A stretch of 64,000 bases of DNA from Novosphingobium sp. (GTDB lineage Bacteria; Pseudomonadota; Alphaproteobacteria; Sphingomonadales; Sphingomonadaceae). The notes below the pieces were generated by a model, which saw only the letters and a list, made by a program, of their open reading frames with translations, had not been told where the DNA came from and searched no databases. Below, one piece after another: positions 33,966 to 43,183 of the stretch; the stretch's first letter is position 1, and each line of letters begins with the position of its first letter. The stretch is taken from NCBI GenBank assembly GCA_017745295.1, contig JAGHZR010000012.1, positions 1 to 64,000 on the forward strand. The letters are read 5' to 3'. The position numbers and the translations under genes were made by a program.

Positions 33966-34508
33966 ATGGGCGAGCCGCAAGCGGCGACAGATTTCGATAT
34001 CGCGGCCGAACTGCGCGATCTGGCGGCGCGGCGGGATATCGCCGAGGCCGCGCATCGTTACATGCGCGGGCTGGACCGGCTCGATCCTGCACTCCAGCGC
34101 CGGGCCTTCCACGACGATGCTGTGGTGGACTGCGGGCTGATGAAGGGCACGGCGGACGAATTCGTCGCCTTCTGCCAGGATTTCCTCGGCACGATGGCGG
34201 CGACGCATCACCTGCTCGGCCAGCACCGCATCGAGATTTCTGGAGATACCGCGCGCGGCGAGGCCTATTTCCAGGCCTGGCATGGCGTGGCCGACGAGGC
34301 GGGCGGGGTGCGCGATCTCTTCATCGCCGGGCGCTATCTCGACGAATATGCCTGCCGGGACGGGGAGTGGCGCATCACCTCGCGCCTGCTGGTGACCGAC
34401 TGGGTCAAGGACGATCCCGGCTCGCTCGATTTCTTTGCCGCCAATCCCGGCGTCGTGCGCGGCGGTCGACTTGGTGCGGACCCCAGCCAGATAGGAGCAT
34501 GTTCATGA
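33966..34508 (+). CDS. NTF2/SnoaL-like family protein, upstream of oxygenase alpha subunit
   Basis: 180 residues. The family features are RDIAEAAHRYMRGLDRLDP, FHDDAVVDCG, HHLLGQHRIEISGDTARGEAYFQA (in parts) and GEWRITSRLLVTDW. GCAGGAC precedes ATG 33966. The stop overlaps the oxygenase start (ATGA at 34505-34508), which shows tight coupling. An NTF2-like fold beside a Rieske alpha subunit can be a beta subunit or a substrate isomerase. It lies upstream of, not after, the alpha gene. Confidence 0.8.
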   Translation: MGEPQAATDFDIAAELRDLAARRDIAEAAHRYMRGLDRLDPALQRRAFHDDAVVDCGLMKGTADEFVAFCQDFLGTMAATHHLLGQHRIEISGDTARGEAYFQAWHGVADEAGGVRDLFIAGRYLDEYACRDGEWRITSRLLVTDWVKDDPGSLDFFAANPGVVRGGRLGADPSQIGACS

Positions 34509-35821
34509 ACCTCCAGAGCAAGGTTTCCCGCTACTCACAGGAGTTCGACCCGCCGGTGCGCGGCGATCCGATCACGGCCGACCGCTACATCTCCAAGGAC
34601 TGGATGGCGGGCGAGATGAAGAACCTCTGGCCCAAGGTCTGGCATCTCGGCGGGGTGCTGGCCGACCTGGAGGAGCCGGGCGACGTGATCCGGCACAATT
34701 TCGCCAAGGAATCGGTCATCATGGTGCGGCAGGAGGACGATTCCATCCGTGCCTTCTACAATTCCTGTCCGCACCGCGGGAACCGCCTGATCCTGGCCGA
34801 CGTCACCAGCGTGCCGCGCATCACCTGCGGCTATCATAACTGGACTTACGATCTGGACGGCACGCTCATCAAGGTGCAGGATCCGGACGATTTCGAGGGC
34901 GGCAACCCCTGCGGCAAAGTCCACCTGTCTGAACTGCGCTGCGAGACCTGGGGGCCGTTCGTGTTCTGGTGCATGGACGATGACGTCGCCCCGCTGCACG
35001 AATGGCTCTCGCCCTTCCCGGAGCGTCTGGCCGGCTACGGTATCGACAACTGGGTGCGGGTGCTCAACCTCTCGGCGGACTGCGAATTCAACTGGAAGAT
35101 CATCCGCGACAATTTCAACGAGAGCTACCACCTGCCGACAATCCATCCGGAACTGGCGACGTTCATCAACGACGGTCTGCCGGACACCCTGTTCGAAATG
35201 TATCCCTCGGGCCACAACTCGATGTGGATGAAGGGCCATCAGGCGACCACCCGCGTCGACTATCACACGACCGAAGTGCCTGCTCCGCTCGACCAGATCG
35301 CGCGGGCCTGGGGCATCGATCCGGCGGATTATGCGGGCCACACCGGGGACCTTCGCGCAGCGGTGATCGAGGCGAAGCGGCGGCTCGGGCCGGAGCGGGG
35401 TTTTGCGAACTACGCGGAGATGAGCGATCAGCAACTGGTCGACTACTTCCACTGCACGCTGTTCCCGAACCTCACGCTGACCATGAGTCCGGAGCAGTTG
35501 CAGGTCCTGCGGACCGAACCGCACCCGACCGATCCCGAGAAATGCGTGTTCCAGCACTGGTGCCTCTATCCGCCGATCGCGGGCATGCGCGAGGTGGAGA
35601 CGCCGCTCGGCACCGTGCCGCTGCGTCACGATGCGATTGCCCGGCACTCGGTCTATGGCGACGGGGTTTCGGTGGGCTTCGTGGCGGATCAGGACTTGTC
35701 GATCGGCACCAGCCAGCAGCAGGGCCTCAATTCGCGCGGGTTCAAGGGCTGCATCCTCCCGGGTCAGGAAAAGCGCGTGCAGCGCTTCCATGAGCTGCTG
35801 AACGACAAGGTGCTGGGGTGA
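34505..35821 (+). CDS. Rieske ring-hydroxylating oxygenase, alpha subunit
   Basis: 438 residues. The Rieske motif is C88-P-H90-RG with C108-G-Y-H111-NW. The iron site begins DNFNESYHLPTIH (H209, H214). This is the larger, ring-hydroxylating alpha-subunit class. GGAG lies seven bases before ATG 34505, and ATGA overlap with the upstream NTF2-like gene confirms it. It is followed by another NTF2-like gene at GTGA overlap, so the three genes are one translationally coupled unit. Substrate unknown. Confidence 0.92.
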   Translation: MNLQSKVSRYSQEFDPPVRGDPITADRYISKDWMAGEMKNLWPKVWHLGGVLADLEEPGDVIRHNFAKESVIMVRQEDDSIRAFYNSCPHRGNRLILADVTSVPRITCGYHNWTYDLDGTLIKVQDPDDFEGGNPCGKVHLSELRCETWGPFVFWCMDDDVAPLHEWLSPFPERLAGYGIDNWVRVLNLSADCEFNWKIIRDNFNESYHLPTIHPELATFINDGLPDTLFEMYPSGHNSMWMKGHQATTRVDYHTTEVPAPLDQIARAWGIDPADYAGHTGDLRAAVIEAKRRLGPERGFANYAEMSDQQLVDYFHCTLFPNLTLTMSPEQLQVLRTEPHPTDPEKCVFQHWCLYPPIAGMREVETPLGTVPLRHDAIARHSVYGDGVSVGFVADQDLSIGTSQQQGLNSRGFKGCILPGQEKRVQRFHELLNDKVLG

Positions 35822-36237
35822 ATTCCTGCCCCGTCGAGGATCGGCTGGCGATCGAGGACCTGTTGGTGGCCTATGCCCACGGGCTGGACGGCCTCCACGA
35901 CGTCGACGGGCTGCTCGCGCTCTTCGTGGAGGATGCGGTGTTCGACCTTTCCGGCATCGGGTTTGCCAAGCTGGAGGGCCATGCCGCGATCCGCCGCTTT
36001 TTCGAGGATACGTTCGCGGCGATGGCCGCGCAGGCGCATTACCTGAGCAACTTCGCGATCACCGCCCATGCGGGCGACCGCGCCTCGATCCGCGCTTATG
36101 TCACCGGAATGGCCCGGTACAAGGCGGGGGGCGGGGTGACGGTCCACGGGCGCTATTACTTTGATGTCGTGCGCACGGCGGCGGGCTGGAAGGCCGCGCG
36201 CTATACGATGGATTTTCTCATTCCGCCGGAGGGGTGA
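35818..36237 (+). CDS. NTF2/SnoaL-like protein, candidate oxygenase small subunit
   Basis: 139 residues starting at GTG 35818, which overlaps the alpha-subunit stop (GTGA). It has the SnoaL-like pattern VEDRLAIEDLLVAYAHGLD, LFVEDAVFDLSG, HYLSNFAITAH, VHGRYYFDVVRTAAGWK. Placement directly after the alpha gene is the usual position of a dioxygenase beta subunit, but these typically have about 160-180 residues and it may instead be an isomerase-like partner. Confidence 0.78.
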   Translation: MNSCPVEDRLAIEDLLVAYAHGLDGLHDVDGLLALFVEDAVFDLSGIGFAKLEGHAAIRRFFEDTFAAMAAQAHYLSNFAITAHAGDRASIRAYVTGMARYKAGGGVTVHGRYYFDVVRTAAGWKAARYTMDFLIPPEG

Positions 36238-36300
36238 GGGCGGGTTCCCCAGCCTTCCACCGCGCTCTTGGCCTCGCATGCCCCTGCAACCCAACACCTC

Positions 36301-36388
36301 GTCGCCCCCGCGAAGGCGGGGGCCCCGCTTTTCTTCGCGCCACGGCGCCAGAACAAGCGGGATCCCCGCCTTCGCGGGGATGACGGGG
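36301..36388. repeat. Inverted pair of family-2 palindromic repeats
   Basis: GTCGCCCCCGCGAAGGCGGGGGCCCCGCTT begins at 36301, and an inverted arm AAGCGGGATCCCCGCCTTCGCGGGGATGACGG ends at 36388 (both read in parts). About 25 bases of A/C-rich spacer lie between. It is the same unit as the single copy at 20720. It separates the convergent oxygenase and ABM genes and is probably a bidirectional terminator. Confidence 0.8.
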
Positions 36389-36408
36389 AGTTTAGAGGAG
36401 GGTGAGCG

Positions 36409-36765
36409 TTACAGCGTCACCCCGAAGATTTCCCGCCGCGCCTGACCCTGCTCGTCATAGACCGGCTCGATCCCGGCGACCGAATAGACCTGCACCGCAA
36501 AGCCGGTCAGCTCATACTGGCCAAGATGATCGCGCATCGCCGCGTAGGAGGAATGCGCGAAGTGGCTGAGCAGCGCCCGCTCGCTGTCCCATTCCTCGTA
36601 GACATGGATCACGCCGGGATCGAGCGGATCGACCGCCCAGTTGTAGGCGGTGCAGCCCTGTTCCTCCCGGCTGGAGGCGATGTGTGCGGCGCCGCCCCGG
36701 ATGATTTCGGAGCAAAGGGTATCGTCTCCGGCAAAGCGGAGCGTTCCCGCCACGATGATGCGCAT
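36409..36765 (-). CDS. Antibiotic-biosynthesis-monooxygenase-like (ABM) domain protein
   Basis: 118 residues. The pattern IIVAGTLRFAGDDT, SREEQGCTAYNWAVDP, VYEEWDSERALLSHFAHSSY is that of the dimeric ferredoxin-like ABM domain found in cofactor-free monooxygenases and quinone- or haem-degrading enzymes. It is co-directional with the VOC gene (13-base gap). Its role in this block may be oxidation of a phenolic or quinone intermediate, but that is inference. Confidence 0.8.
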   Translation of the reverse strand: MRIIVAGTLRFAGDDTLCSEIIRGGAAHIASSREEQGCTAYNWAVDPLDPGVIHVYEEWDSERALLSHFAHSSYAAMRDHLGQYELTGFAVQVYSVAGIEPVYDEQGQARREIFGVTL

Positions 36766-36778
36766 GGGTGAGGTCCTT

Positions 36779-37288
36779 TCAGGTGATGGGCCGGATCAGC
36801 GGCGTCTCGTGGATTTCGAGGATTTCGAAGACGTTGCCGAAGAAATCCCGGCAATAGGTGCCTGCATAGCCGTGCTTCACGCCCTCCGCGTCGGTGGTGA
36901 TCGTCGCCAGTTCGGGCGGGGCGTGGACGGGCAGGCCTGCCGCCACGATCCGCTCGTGAACGGCGGCGAGGTCCTGCACTTGCAGGGCGATATGCGTGTA
37001 GCCGTATTCGTTGACGCCCCGGCGCGGATCCTGCGGCTGCTTCTGCTTCGGAGCGGTATATTCGAAGCATTCGATCTGCACATTGCCCAGGCGGCAGAAG
37101 AACTGCTCCGCCGCGCTGCCTTCCAGCCCGACGATCTGGTCGATGAAGGGATTTTCGGCCCAGCGCAGCGGCTCCACTTCCTCCACCGCGCCCAGGATAT
37201 CGAGGTAGAAGTGCCGCGCCTTGGCCAGATCGGGCACCGAAACGCCGATGTGGTGGATGCCGATCACGCCGGGGAGAGTCTCGCTCAT
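36779..37288 (-). CDS. VOC superfamily protein
   Basis: 169 residues. Two beta-alpha-beta-beta-beta units are visible: IHHIGVSVPD and YTHIALQVQDL, with candidate metal ligands His in HHIG, His in THIAL and Glu in VFEILEI. This superfamily includes extradiol dioxygenases, glyoxalases and methylmalonyl-CoA epimerases; the length fits an epimerase or glyoxalase-like or one-domain enzyme. ATG 37288 overlaps the FAD gene stop (ATGA), so the pair is coupled. Confidence 0.85.
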   Translation of the reverse strand: MSETLPGVIGIHHIGVSVPDLAKARHFYLDILGAVEEVEPLRWAENPFIDQIVGLEGSAAEQFFCRLGNVQIECFEYTAPKQKQPQDPRRGVNEYGYTHIALQVQDLAAVHERIVAAGLPVHAPPELATITTDAEGVKHGYAGTYCRDFFGNVFEILEIHETPLIRPIT

Positions 37289-38946
37289 GCCGCTACCGAG
37301 CTTTCTGCGCCGACATTGCGCTGCGCCGCGTGTCGGCCTGCGAGGTAGCCAAAGACCATGCCCGGCCCCAGCGTGCCGCCGCCACCGCCGTAAGTCATGC
37401 CCATCATCGATCCCATGGCATTGCCCGCCGCATAGAGCCCCTCGATCGGCTTCAGGTCCACGTCCAGCACGCGGCCGAGCGTGTCGGTCTTCGGCCCGCC
37501 CTTGGTGCCCAGCGCGCCGGACTTGACCTCGGCCGCGTAGTAGGGCCCGCCCTCGATCTTTCCGAGCGTGGCCTCCTTGCAGCCCTTGCGGTCGGGATCG
37601 CCCCAATAGAGGTCGTAGTAGCTGTCACCCCGGCCGAAATCCTCATCCTTGCCCGCATCGACCATCTTGTTCCAGCGTTCGACCGTGGCCTCCAGCGCGC
37701 CATCCGGAATGCCCAGCTTGTCCGCGAGCTGCGCAAGGGTATCGCCGCGCGCGATCCAGTCGGCAGGCTCACGCTTGTGCTCGCCGTCGCCCACGCCGAT
37801 CAGCTGGGTGTCGAGGAAGCCCCACTTGTCGTAGAACGCCTGGTTGAACAGGCACCAGGCCGGAAGATTGGCCCAGGAGCAGGAATTGAGATCCTGCACA
37901 TGAAATGCCGCGCCGAAGGCGTTGTAGTTCGCCGCCTCGTTGGTGAAGCGCTTGCCGGTGCGGTTGACCATGATCGTGCCGGGCAGGGTGCGCTCCCCGG
38001 TGAACAGCATCCGGCCCATGTCGTTGAGCGGAGCCTCCACCACCGGCATCCACCAGGCCTCCCGCATGGAGGAGAGCATGGCACCGGCCTTCATCGCCAT
38101 GCGCAGCCCGTCGCCGGTATTGGTGCGGATCGAGACGGGCGAGGTCAGCGGACCGCGCAGGAAGGCGGCCTTGAACGCCTCGTTATGTTCGAAGCCGCCG
38201 GTCGCCAGCACGACGTTGGGAGCGTCGATCAGGGTGCCGTCGTCAAGCTCAACACCTTTCGCCGCGCCGTTCTCGATCCGCAATTCCTTGCCGCCGGTGC
38301 CCAGCAGGAATTCCACGCCGCGGTCCAGACAGCCGCGCAGCAGGCGGCCGACGAGGGCGTGGCCCAGCCCGCGCTCGTCATTGTCGGCCCGGCGCTTCGC
38401 TTCGGCAGGGTCCAGCGGATCGGGCACGGCCTGCGCCAGAGAGGTTTCGCCCACGGTGAAGTAGACGTGCGGCCAGTAATAGGGGGAGACTTCCACCCGG
38501 TCCCGCCATTCGCCGAGGTCGCCATAGGGATAGACGGCGCATTCCAGCGTGCGGCCCCCCCGCGATGCGGCGCCGGGCTGTTCGGGGTGGTAGTCCGGGA
38601 AATCGGGCACCACCATGAACTTCACCGGCGTGCGGTCTTCCAGGAAGGCCACCATCTCGACGCCGCCGTCGATATAGGCTTCTGCCATTTGCGGCTCGAT
38701 CAGGCCGTTGGACATGGAGGCGAGGTAGGTCAGCGCCTTTTCGCGGCTGTCCTCCTTGCCGAAAGCCTGCTGGTGCGGGTTGCAGGGTATCCAGATCTGC
38801 CCGCCAGACCAGGCCGAAGTGCCGCCCAGCTTCTGCCCCTTTTCGACCACGAGAACGTTCGCGCCATGCTCGGCCGCGGTCAGCGCAGCCGTCAGCCCCG
38901 CCGCGCCCGAACCGAGCACGACGAGATCGTATGCCTTGTTGGTCAT
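37285..38946 (-). CDS. FAD-binding dehydrogenase, 3-ketosteroid-delta1-dehydrogenase-like
   Basis: 553 residues. The FAD motif LVVLGSGAAGLTAALTAAEHG starts the protein (in parts), followed by KLGGTSAWSGGQIW, YYWPHVYF, LATGGFEHNEAF and the C-terminal GLYAAGNAMGS with YGGGGGTLGPGMVFGYLAG. These are the hallmarks of the succinate dehydrogenase/KSTD-like family, which introduces a C=C bond next to a ketone. The real substrate could be any alicyclic ketone. GGGAGAGAGG precedes ATG 38946. It follows the SDR by 52 bases and is coupled to the VOC gene. Confidence 0.85.
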   Translation of the reverse strand: MTNKAYDLVVLGSGAAGLTAALTAAEHGANVLVVEKGQKLGGTSAWSGGQIWIPCNPHQQAFGKEDSREKALTYLASMSNGLIEPQMAEAYIDGGVEMVAFLEDRTPVKFMVVPDFPDYHPEQPGAASRGGRTLECAVYPYGDLGEWRDRVEVSPYYWPHVYFTVGETSLAQAVPDPLDPAEAKRRADNDERGLGHALVGRLLRGCLDRGVEFLLGTGGKELRIENGAAKGVELDDGTLIDAPNVVLATGGFEHNEAFKAAFLRGPLTSPVSIRTNTGDGLRMAMKAGAMLSSMREAWWMPVVEAPLNDMGRMLFTGERTLPGTIMVNRTGKRFTNEAANYNAFGAAFHVQDLNSCSWANLPAWCLFNQAFYDKWGFLDTQLIGVGDGEHKREPADWIARGDTLAQLADKLGIPDGALEATVERWNKMVDAGKDEDFGRGDSYYDLYWGDPDRKGCKEATLGKIEGGPYYAAEVKSGALGTKGGPKTDTLGRVLDVDLKPIEGLYAAGNAMGSMMGMTYGGGGGTLGPGMVFGYLAGRHAAQRNVGAESSVAA

Positions 38947-38998
38947 TGCCTCTCTCCCGATGGCCTCTTCAGGGCCTCATGAAATCAGAGCTGCCGGA

Positions 38999-39790
38999 TC
39001 ACACTTGGCTAAACCCTCCGTCCATCACCAGTTCGTCGCAGGTCATGAAGCTGGATGCCTCGCTGGCCAGGAAGACCACGCCGCCCGCCATTTCCTCGGG
39101 CCTGCCGAGGCGGCCGATGGGGTGGGTGGTGTTCATCGCCGCCAGCGAAGCCTCGCGGGAAGGTGAGGCGCCGAGTTCGACGTAGCGGTCCATGATCGAG
39201 GCCAGCATCGGCGTCTCGATCCCACCGGGGTGCACCGAATTGACGCGGATGTTGTATTTCAGCGCCGCGAATTCGGCGCCCAGGCACTTGGACAGCATCT
39301 TGATCGCCGCCTTGCTGACGCAATAGGCCGCATTGAACGCCGCACCGCGCAGGCCGCCGACGCTGGAGAAGTTGATCACCGAAGCCCCGCCCTTGCGCGC
39401 CTTGCCACCGGCTTTCAGCAGATCGAGCAGGATCTGCGTGCCGATGATGGCGGAATCGACGTTGATCGCGTTTATGCGGTGGAATTCGGAAAGCGGCGTA
39501 TCCTCGAACTTCGTGACGATCGAGAAACCGGCGTTGTTCACCAGCACGTCGAGCCTGCCGTAAGTTTCCCGCACCAGCGCTTCCACCGCGCGCCAGTCGG
39601 CCTCGCTGGTGACATCGTGCTTCAGGTAGTGTTCGGCGCCTTCGACCGTGGCGTCGTCCTTCAGGTCGGTGGCGATCACGGTGGCACCGGCGGCCTTCAT
39701 AGCCTTCACGATCTCGCGCCCGATGCCGCCTGCGGCTCCGGTGACGACGGCAATAGTGTCGGGAAGGGCGCCGGGTGAAGGTGCGGTCAT
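38999..39790 (-). CDS. SDR family oxidoreductase
   Basis: 263 residues. Cofactor motif TGAAGGIGREIV, NNAGFSI, catalytic Ser in NFSSVGG, Tyr and Lys in YCVSKAAI, and VMDGGFSQV at the end. It resembles the cyclopentanol/hydroxysteroid-dehydrogenase-type SDRs. Placed immediately before the KSTD-like FAD gene in one transcription unit, it could make the ketone that the FAD enzyme desaturates; this is inference. Confidence 0.86.
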   Translation of the reverse strand: MTAPSPGALPDTIAVVTGAAGGIGREIVKAMKAAGATVIATDLKDDATVEGAEHYLKHDVTSEADWRAVEALVRETYGRLDVLVNNAGFSIVTKFEDTPLSEFHRINAINVDSAIIGTQILLDLLKAGGKARKGGASVINFSSVGGLRGAAFNAAYCVSKAAIKMLSKCLGAEFAALKYNIRVNSVHPGGIETPMLASIMDRYVELGASPSREASLAAMNTTHPIGRLGRPEEMAGGVVFLASEASSFMTCDELVMDGGFSQV

Positions 39791-39835
39791 GCTTCGTGTT
39801 CCTCTATGTCTTCGGTTGCGCTCTGCGCGCCGGGG

Positions 39836-39948
39836 GCTTCGACAAGCTCAGCCTGAGCGGAAATGGGGGTATGGAACCAGGACCGCTCCCACTGAATGGT
39901 ACTGGGGGTATTAAACAAACCCCGCTCACCCTGAGCTTGTCGAAGGGT
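39836..39948. repeat. Inverted pair of family-3 palindromic repeats
   Basis: GCTTCGACAAGCTCAGCCTGAGCGG (39836-39860) and its inverted copy (39923-39948: CGCTCACCCTGAGCTTGTCGAAGGG) flank about 60 bases. They are the same family as 30712-30804. They lie between two SDR genes read in the same direction, so they may separate a two-SDR transcript (41587-39993) from the following unit. Confidence 0.8.
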
Positions 39949-39992
39949 CAGGCCGAACCTTGGGGCCTCAGCAAACAGGGCGCTACGGATCG

Positions 39993-40811
39993 TCACTGCG
40001 CCGTCCACCCGCCATCCACGACCAGTTCCGCACCGGTCATGTAGGAACTGTCGCCGGAAGCGAGGAAGAACACCGCGCTGGCCAGTTCGGACGGATCGGC
40101 AAGGCGGCCGATCGGCGTCTTACCGGACATCAGATCCACCAGATCCTGCGGCTTTTCCGCGACGCCCTTGTCCACCCAGCGCTGGAAGCCTTCCTTCAGC
40201 AGCGGCGTCATCACGAAGCCGGGATGCAGCGAATTGGCGCGGATCGGCATCTTCTTTTCGGCGAATTCCAGCGCGATGGACTTGGTGAACAGCCGCACCG
40301 CGCCCTTGCTGGCGTTGTAGCCGGAAACCTCGCTCATGCCGACGAGGCCCATGATCGAACTGACATTGATGATCGAGGCACCGCCCGGGACCTCCGCGCC
40401 GCTCGCGGCCATCAGCGGCACGAACGTGCGCACGCCCAGGAACACGCCGTCGACATTGATGCTCATGATCCGCCGCCAGCCTTCCAGAGAGGTTTCGGCG
40501 ACCGGGCCGGTCAGGTCGATGCCTGCGTTGTTGACCAGAATGTGCAACTTGCCATGCCGCTGGGTGACGGCATCCAGCACCGTCTGCCAGTCTTGCTCGC
40601 TGGTGACATTGGCCTGCACATAGCTGGCCGCCTGCCCCAGCCGCGCTAGCGTCTCACCCACCAGCGCGCTGTCCCGCGCCTCCAGATCGGTCAGCACGAC
40701 TTCCGCGCCTTCGGCCAGAAAACGCTCCACGCAGGCCAGCCCGATGCCGCGAAGGCCCCCCGAAACCAGCGCCACGCGGCCCTTCAGCCGCTGCGAACCC
40801 AGATCGCTCAT
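39993..40811 (-). CDS. SDR family oxidoreductase
   Basis: 272 residues. SGGLRGIGLAC (cofactor), NNAGIDL, Ser in NVSSIMG, Tyr-Lys in YNASKGAV and AELVVDGG. ATG 40811 (MSDLGSQRLKG) overlaps the upstream SDR stop (ATGA), fixing the start against the longer frame to 41396. It is a coupled pair with the next SDR, probably acting on successive or related alcohol or ketone steps. Confidence 0.87.
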   Translation of the reverse strand: MSDLGSQRLKGRVALVSGGLRGIGLACVERFLAEGAEVVLTDLEARDSALVGETLARLGQAASYVQANVTSEQDWQTVLDAVTQRHGKLHILVNNAGIDLTGPVAETSLEGWRRIMSINVDGVFLGVRTFVPLMAASGAEVPGGASIINVSSIMGLVGMSEVSGYNASKGAVRLFTKSIALEFAEKKMPIRANSLHPGFVMTPLLKEGFQRWVDKGVAEKPQDLVDLMSGKTPIGRLADPSELASAVFFLASGDSSYMTGAELVVDGGWTAQ

Positions 40812-41587
40812 ACGCCCATCATCCCTGCCGTGGTTGCCCCGTCGATCACGTATTCGCTGCCGGAGACGAACTGCGATTCGTCCGAGGCGAACCAGGCGAC
40901 GAGCCCGGCGATCTCCTCCACGCGCGCCATGCGCCCGAAGGGAGACAGGCTCTCGTAGGCGGCGCGGGTGGCCTGCGGATCGCCGGAAGTCTCGATGAGG
41001 TTGCGGATCAGCGCCGTCTCGACCACGCCGGGCAGGATGGCGTTCACGCGAATGCGGTACTTGCGGTTGCCCGCGTGGACCGCCGCCGATTTCACCAGCG
41101 CGACGACGGCCGCCTTGGACACCGAGTAAGCCAGGAAATTGCCCATCGCCCGGTGCGCGTTCATCGAGGAGTTGACGAGGATCGACCCCGCCGCACCGTC
41201 CGGGTTTTTGGCCATCAGCCGCATCGCATGCTGCACGGTGAGCATCGCCCCGGTCTGGTTGACGCCGATGACGTTTTCCCAGCCCTCCAGCGTGATATCC
41301 TCCACGCTGCCGTCGCCGTGCTCGGTCCCGGCATTGGCAAAGGCGAAGTCCAACCGTCCATATTCGCTCGCGATCCGGGCGGAAAGCGCATCCCACGCCG
41401 CGCCATCGCGCACGTTGTGGCTGACGAATTCGGCCCCGGTCGCGGCGCAGACCTCGTCCGCGGCGCTGCGGTTGGAGCCGGTGAACACGACACGCGCGCC
41501 TTCCGCGCAGAGTCGCCGCACCGCACCCGCGCCGATGCCGGACGTGCCTCCGGTGACCAGCGCCACTTTGCCTTCAAGCCGCTTCAC
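40808..41587 (-). CDS. SDR family oxidoreductase
   Basis: 259 residues from GTG 41587 (with GGGAG seven bases upstream). TGGTSGIGAGAV, ANAGTEHG (Ala for the first Asn of NNAG), Ser in VNSSMN, Tyr-Lys in YSVSKAAV, and SGSEYVIDGA at the end. It is divergent from the Rieske oxygenase at 41737 with a 149-base shared control region, and overlaps the next SDR. The upstream frame to 41698 is opposite the oxygenase leader and is rejected. Confidence 0.86.
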   Translation of the reverse strand: MKRLEGKVALVTGGTSGIGAGAVRRLCAEGARVVFTGSNRSAADEVCAATGAEFVSHNVRDGAAWDALSARIASEYGRLDFAFANAGTEHGDGSVEDITLEGWENVIGVNQTGAMLTVQHAMRLMAKNPDGAAGSILVNSSMNAHRAMGNFLAYSVSKAAVVALVKSAAVHAGNRKYRIRVNAILPGVVETALIRNLIETSGDPQATRAAYESLSPFGRMARVEEIAGLVAWFASDESQFVSGSEYVIDGATTAGMMGV

Positions 41588-41736
41588 GGCATTCTCCCGT
41601 CTTATTCGTTGCTTCGAACATGGCCGATCTTCGCCGGGGGGCAACCTATGATTAGAGCAAGGTGACTTCACCTTCCCTCCGGTCCAGACATGCCCCAAAC
41701 AGGGAAAAACGAAACAGGTTGGGAGACCTTGGACCG

Positions 41737-43179
41737 ATGGCCGAACGTGACCCCGAATTGGCCTCTACGCTGGGAGAAGACCGCAGCGAGGGCATTAGCT
41801 GGGCCGAACTCATGGCGCGGGATTCGCGCACTCCCCCCGCGATCCTGACGGAGGAGAGCTACACCTATCGCGGGTCCGACCCGATCCCGGCCAGCCGCTA
41901 CACCAGCGCCGAATTCGCGAAGCTGGAGCGGGAACGGATGTGGCCCTACGTCTGGCAGTTCGTCGCCCGCGAGGAAGACCTGCCCGATCCGGGCGACTTC
42001 ATCGTCTATGAGAACGCCGGGCGGTCCTACCTTGTCAGCCGGCAGGACGACGGATCGATCCGCGCCATGCACAACGTCTGCCTCCATCGCGGCCGCAAGC
42101 TGCGCACGGAGGAAGGCCATGCGGACAAGTTCGTCTGCCCGTTCCACGGCTTCGCTTGGAAGAAGGACGGCAGTTTCGATTCCATGCCGTGCCAGTGGGA
42201 CTTTCCGCATCTGGCCGAACAGAACCTCGACCTTCCGGAGGCCGAAGTGGGCCGCTGGGCGGGCTACGTCTTCATCCGCGAGGAGAAGGGCGGACCCAGT
42301 CTCGAGGAATTCCTGGCCCCGCTACCCGAGCATTTCAAGCGCTGGCGGCACGAGGAATGCGCTAGCGTCATGCGCGTGGCCAAGGAAGTGCCGGCCAACT
42401 GGAAAGTGGTGATGGAGGCCTTCATGGAGGCCTGGCACACTATCGTCACCCACCCGCAACTGCTGCCGTTCACCGGCGATTCCAACGCCGCCTACTGGAC
42501 CTGGGGTGACAACGTGAACGTAAACCTCGTCCCCTTCGGCGTGATGAGCCCGCATATCGAGCAGGGTCAGGGCGAGCAGTGGATCGTCGACGAGTTCATC
42601 AAGTACAACGGTCGCTCCGGCGACAATTACGAGGGCGAGGCTTCGGCCAATCCCATGGCGATCCGGGTTCCCGAAGGCGTCACTGCCCGCGCGGCTTTGG
42701 GCGCGGCGATGCGCGCGGCCTATACCGAGAGCACCGGCTACGACCATGCCGAGGCGACCGATGCCGAACTGCTGGACGCGCTGGTCTACAACGTCTTCCC
42801 CAACTTCGCGCCCTGGGGCGGGTACATGCCCAACATCGTCTACAACTGGCTGCCGGGTAAGACGCCGGACACTTGCGTGATGGAAGTGCGCATTCTTGCG
42901 CGCATCCCCAAGGGCCAGCCAATCCCGCGCGGCGCCCCACTGAAGATGCTGCGGCTGGACCAGAAATGGACCGAGGCGCCGGAACTGGGCATTCTGGGCG
43001 ACGTGTTCGAACAGGACATGGACAACCTGCCCTTCGTGCAGGAGGGGCTTCACGCCTCGAAGACGGGCAAGGTCAATCTCGGCAACTATCAGGAAATCCG
43101 CATCCGCCAATTCCAGGATACCTTGATGAAGTACATCGACGGCGAACTGGGCCAGACCACGCCGGAAGGGATGGCCTGA
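41737..43179 (+). CDS. Rieske non-haem iron oxygenase, alpha subunit
   Basis: 480 residues, longer than the other two. The Rieske motif is C115-L-H117-RG with C134-P-F-H137-GFAW. The iron site has MEAWHTIVTHPQ (H234, H239). ATG 41737 (MAERDPEL) is the likely start; the open frame to 41662 is weak. The ThuA-like gene begins four bases after the stop. The three oxygenases are only distantly alike, which suggests different substrates. Confidence 0.9.
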   Translation: MAERDPELASTLGEDRSEGISWAELMARDSRTPPAILTEESYTYRGSDPIPASRYTSAEFAKLERERMWPYVWQFVAREEDLPDPGDFIVYENAGRSYLVSRQDDGSIRAMHNVCLHRGRKLRTEEGHADKFVCPFHGFAWKKDGSFDSMPCQWDFPHLAEQNLDLPEAEVGRWAGYVFIREEKGGPSLEEFLAPLPEHFKRWRHEECASVMRVAKEVPANWKVVMEAFMEAWHTIVTHPQLLPFTGDSNAAYWTWGDNVNVNLVPFGVMSPHIEQGQGEQWIVDEFIKYNGRSGDNYEGEASANPMAIRVPEGVTARAALGAAMRAAYTESTGYDHAEATDAELLDALVYNVFPNFAPWGGYMPNIVYNWLPGKTPDTCVMEVRILARIPKGQPIPRGAPLKMLRLDQKWTEAPELGILGDVFEQDMDNLPFVQEGLHASKTGKVNLGNYQEIRIRQFQDTLMKYIDGELGQTTPEGMA

Positions 43180-43183
43180 CCGC

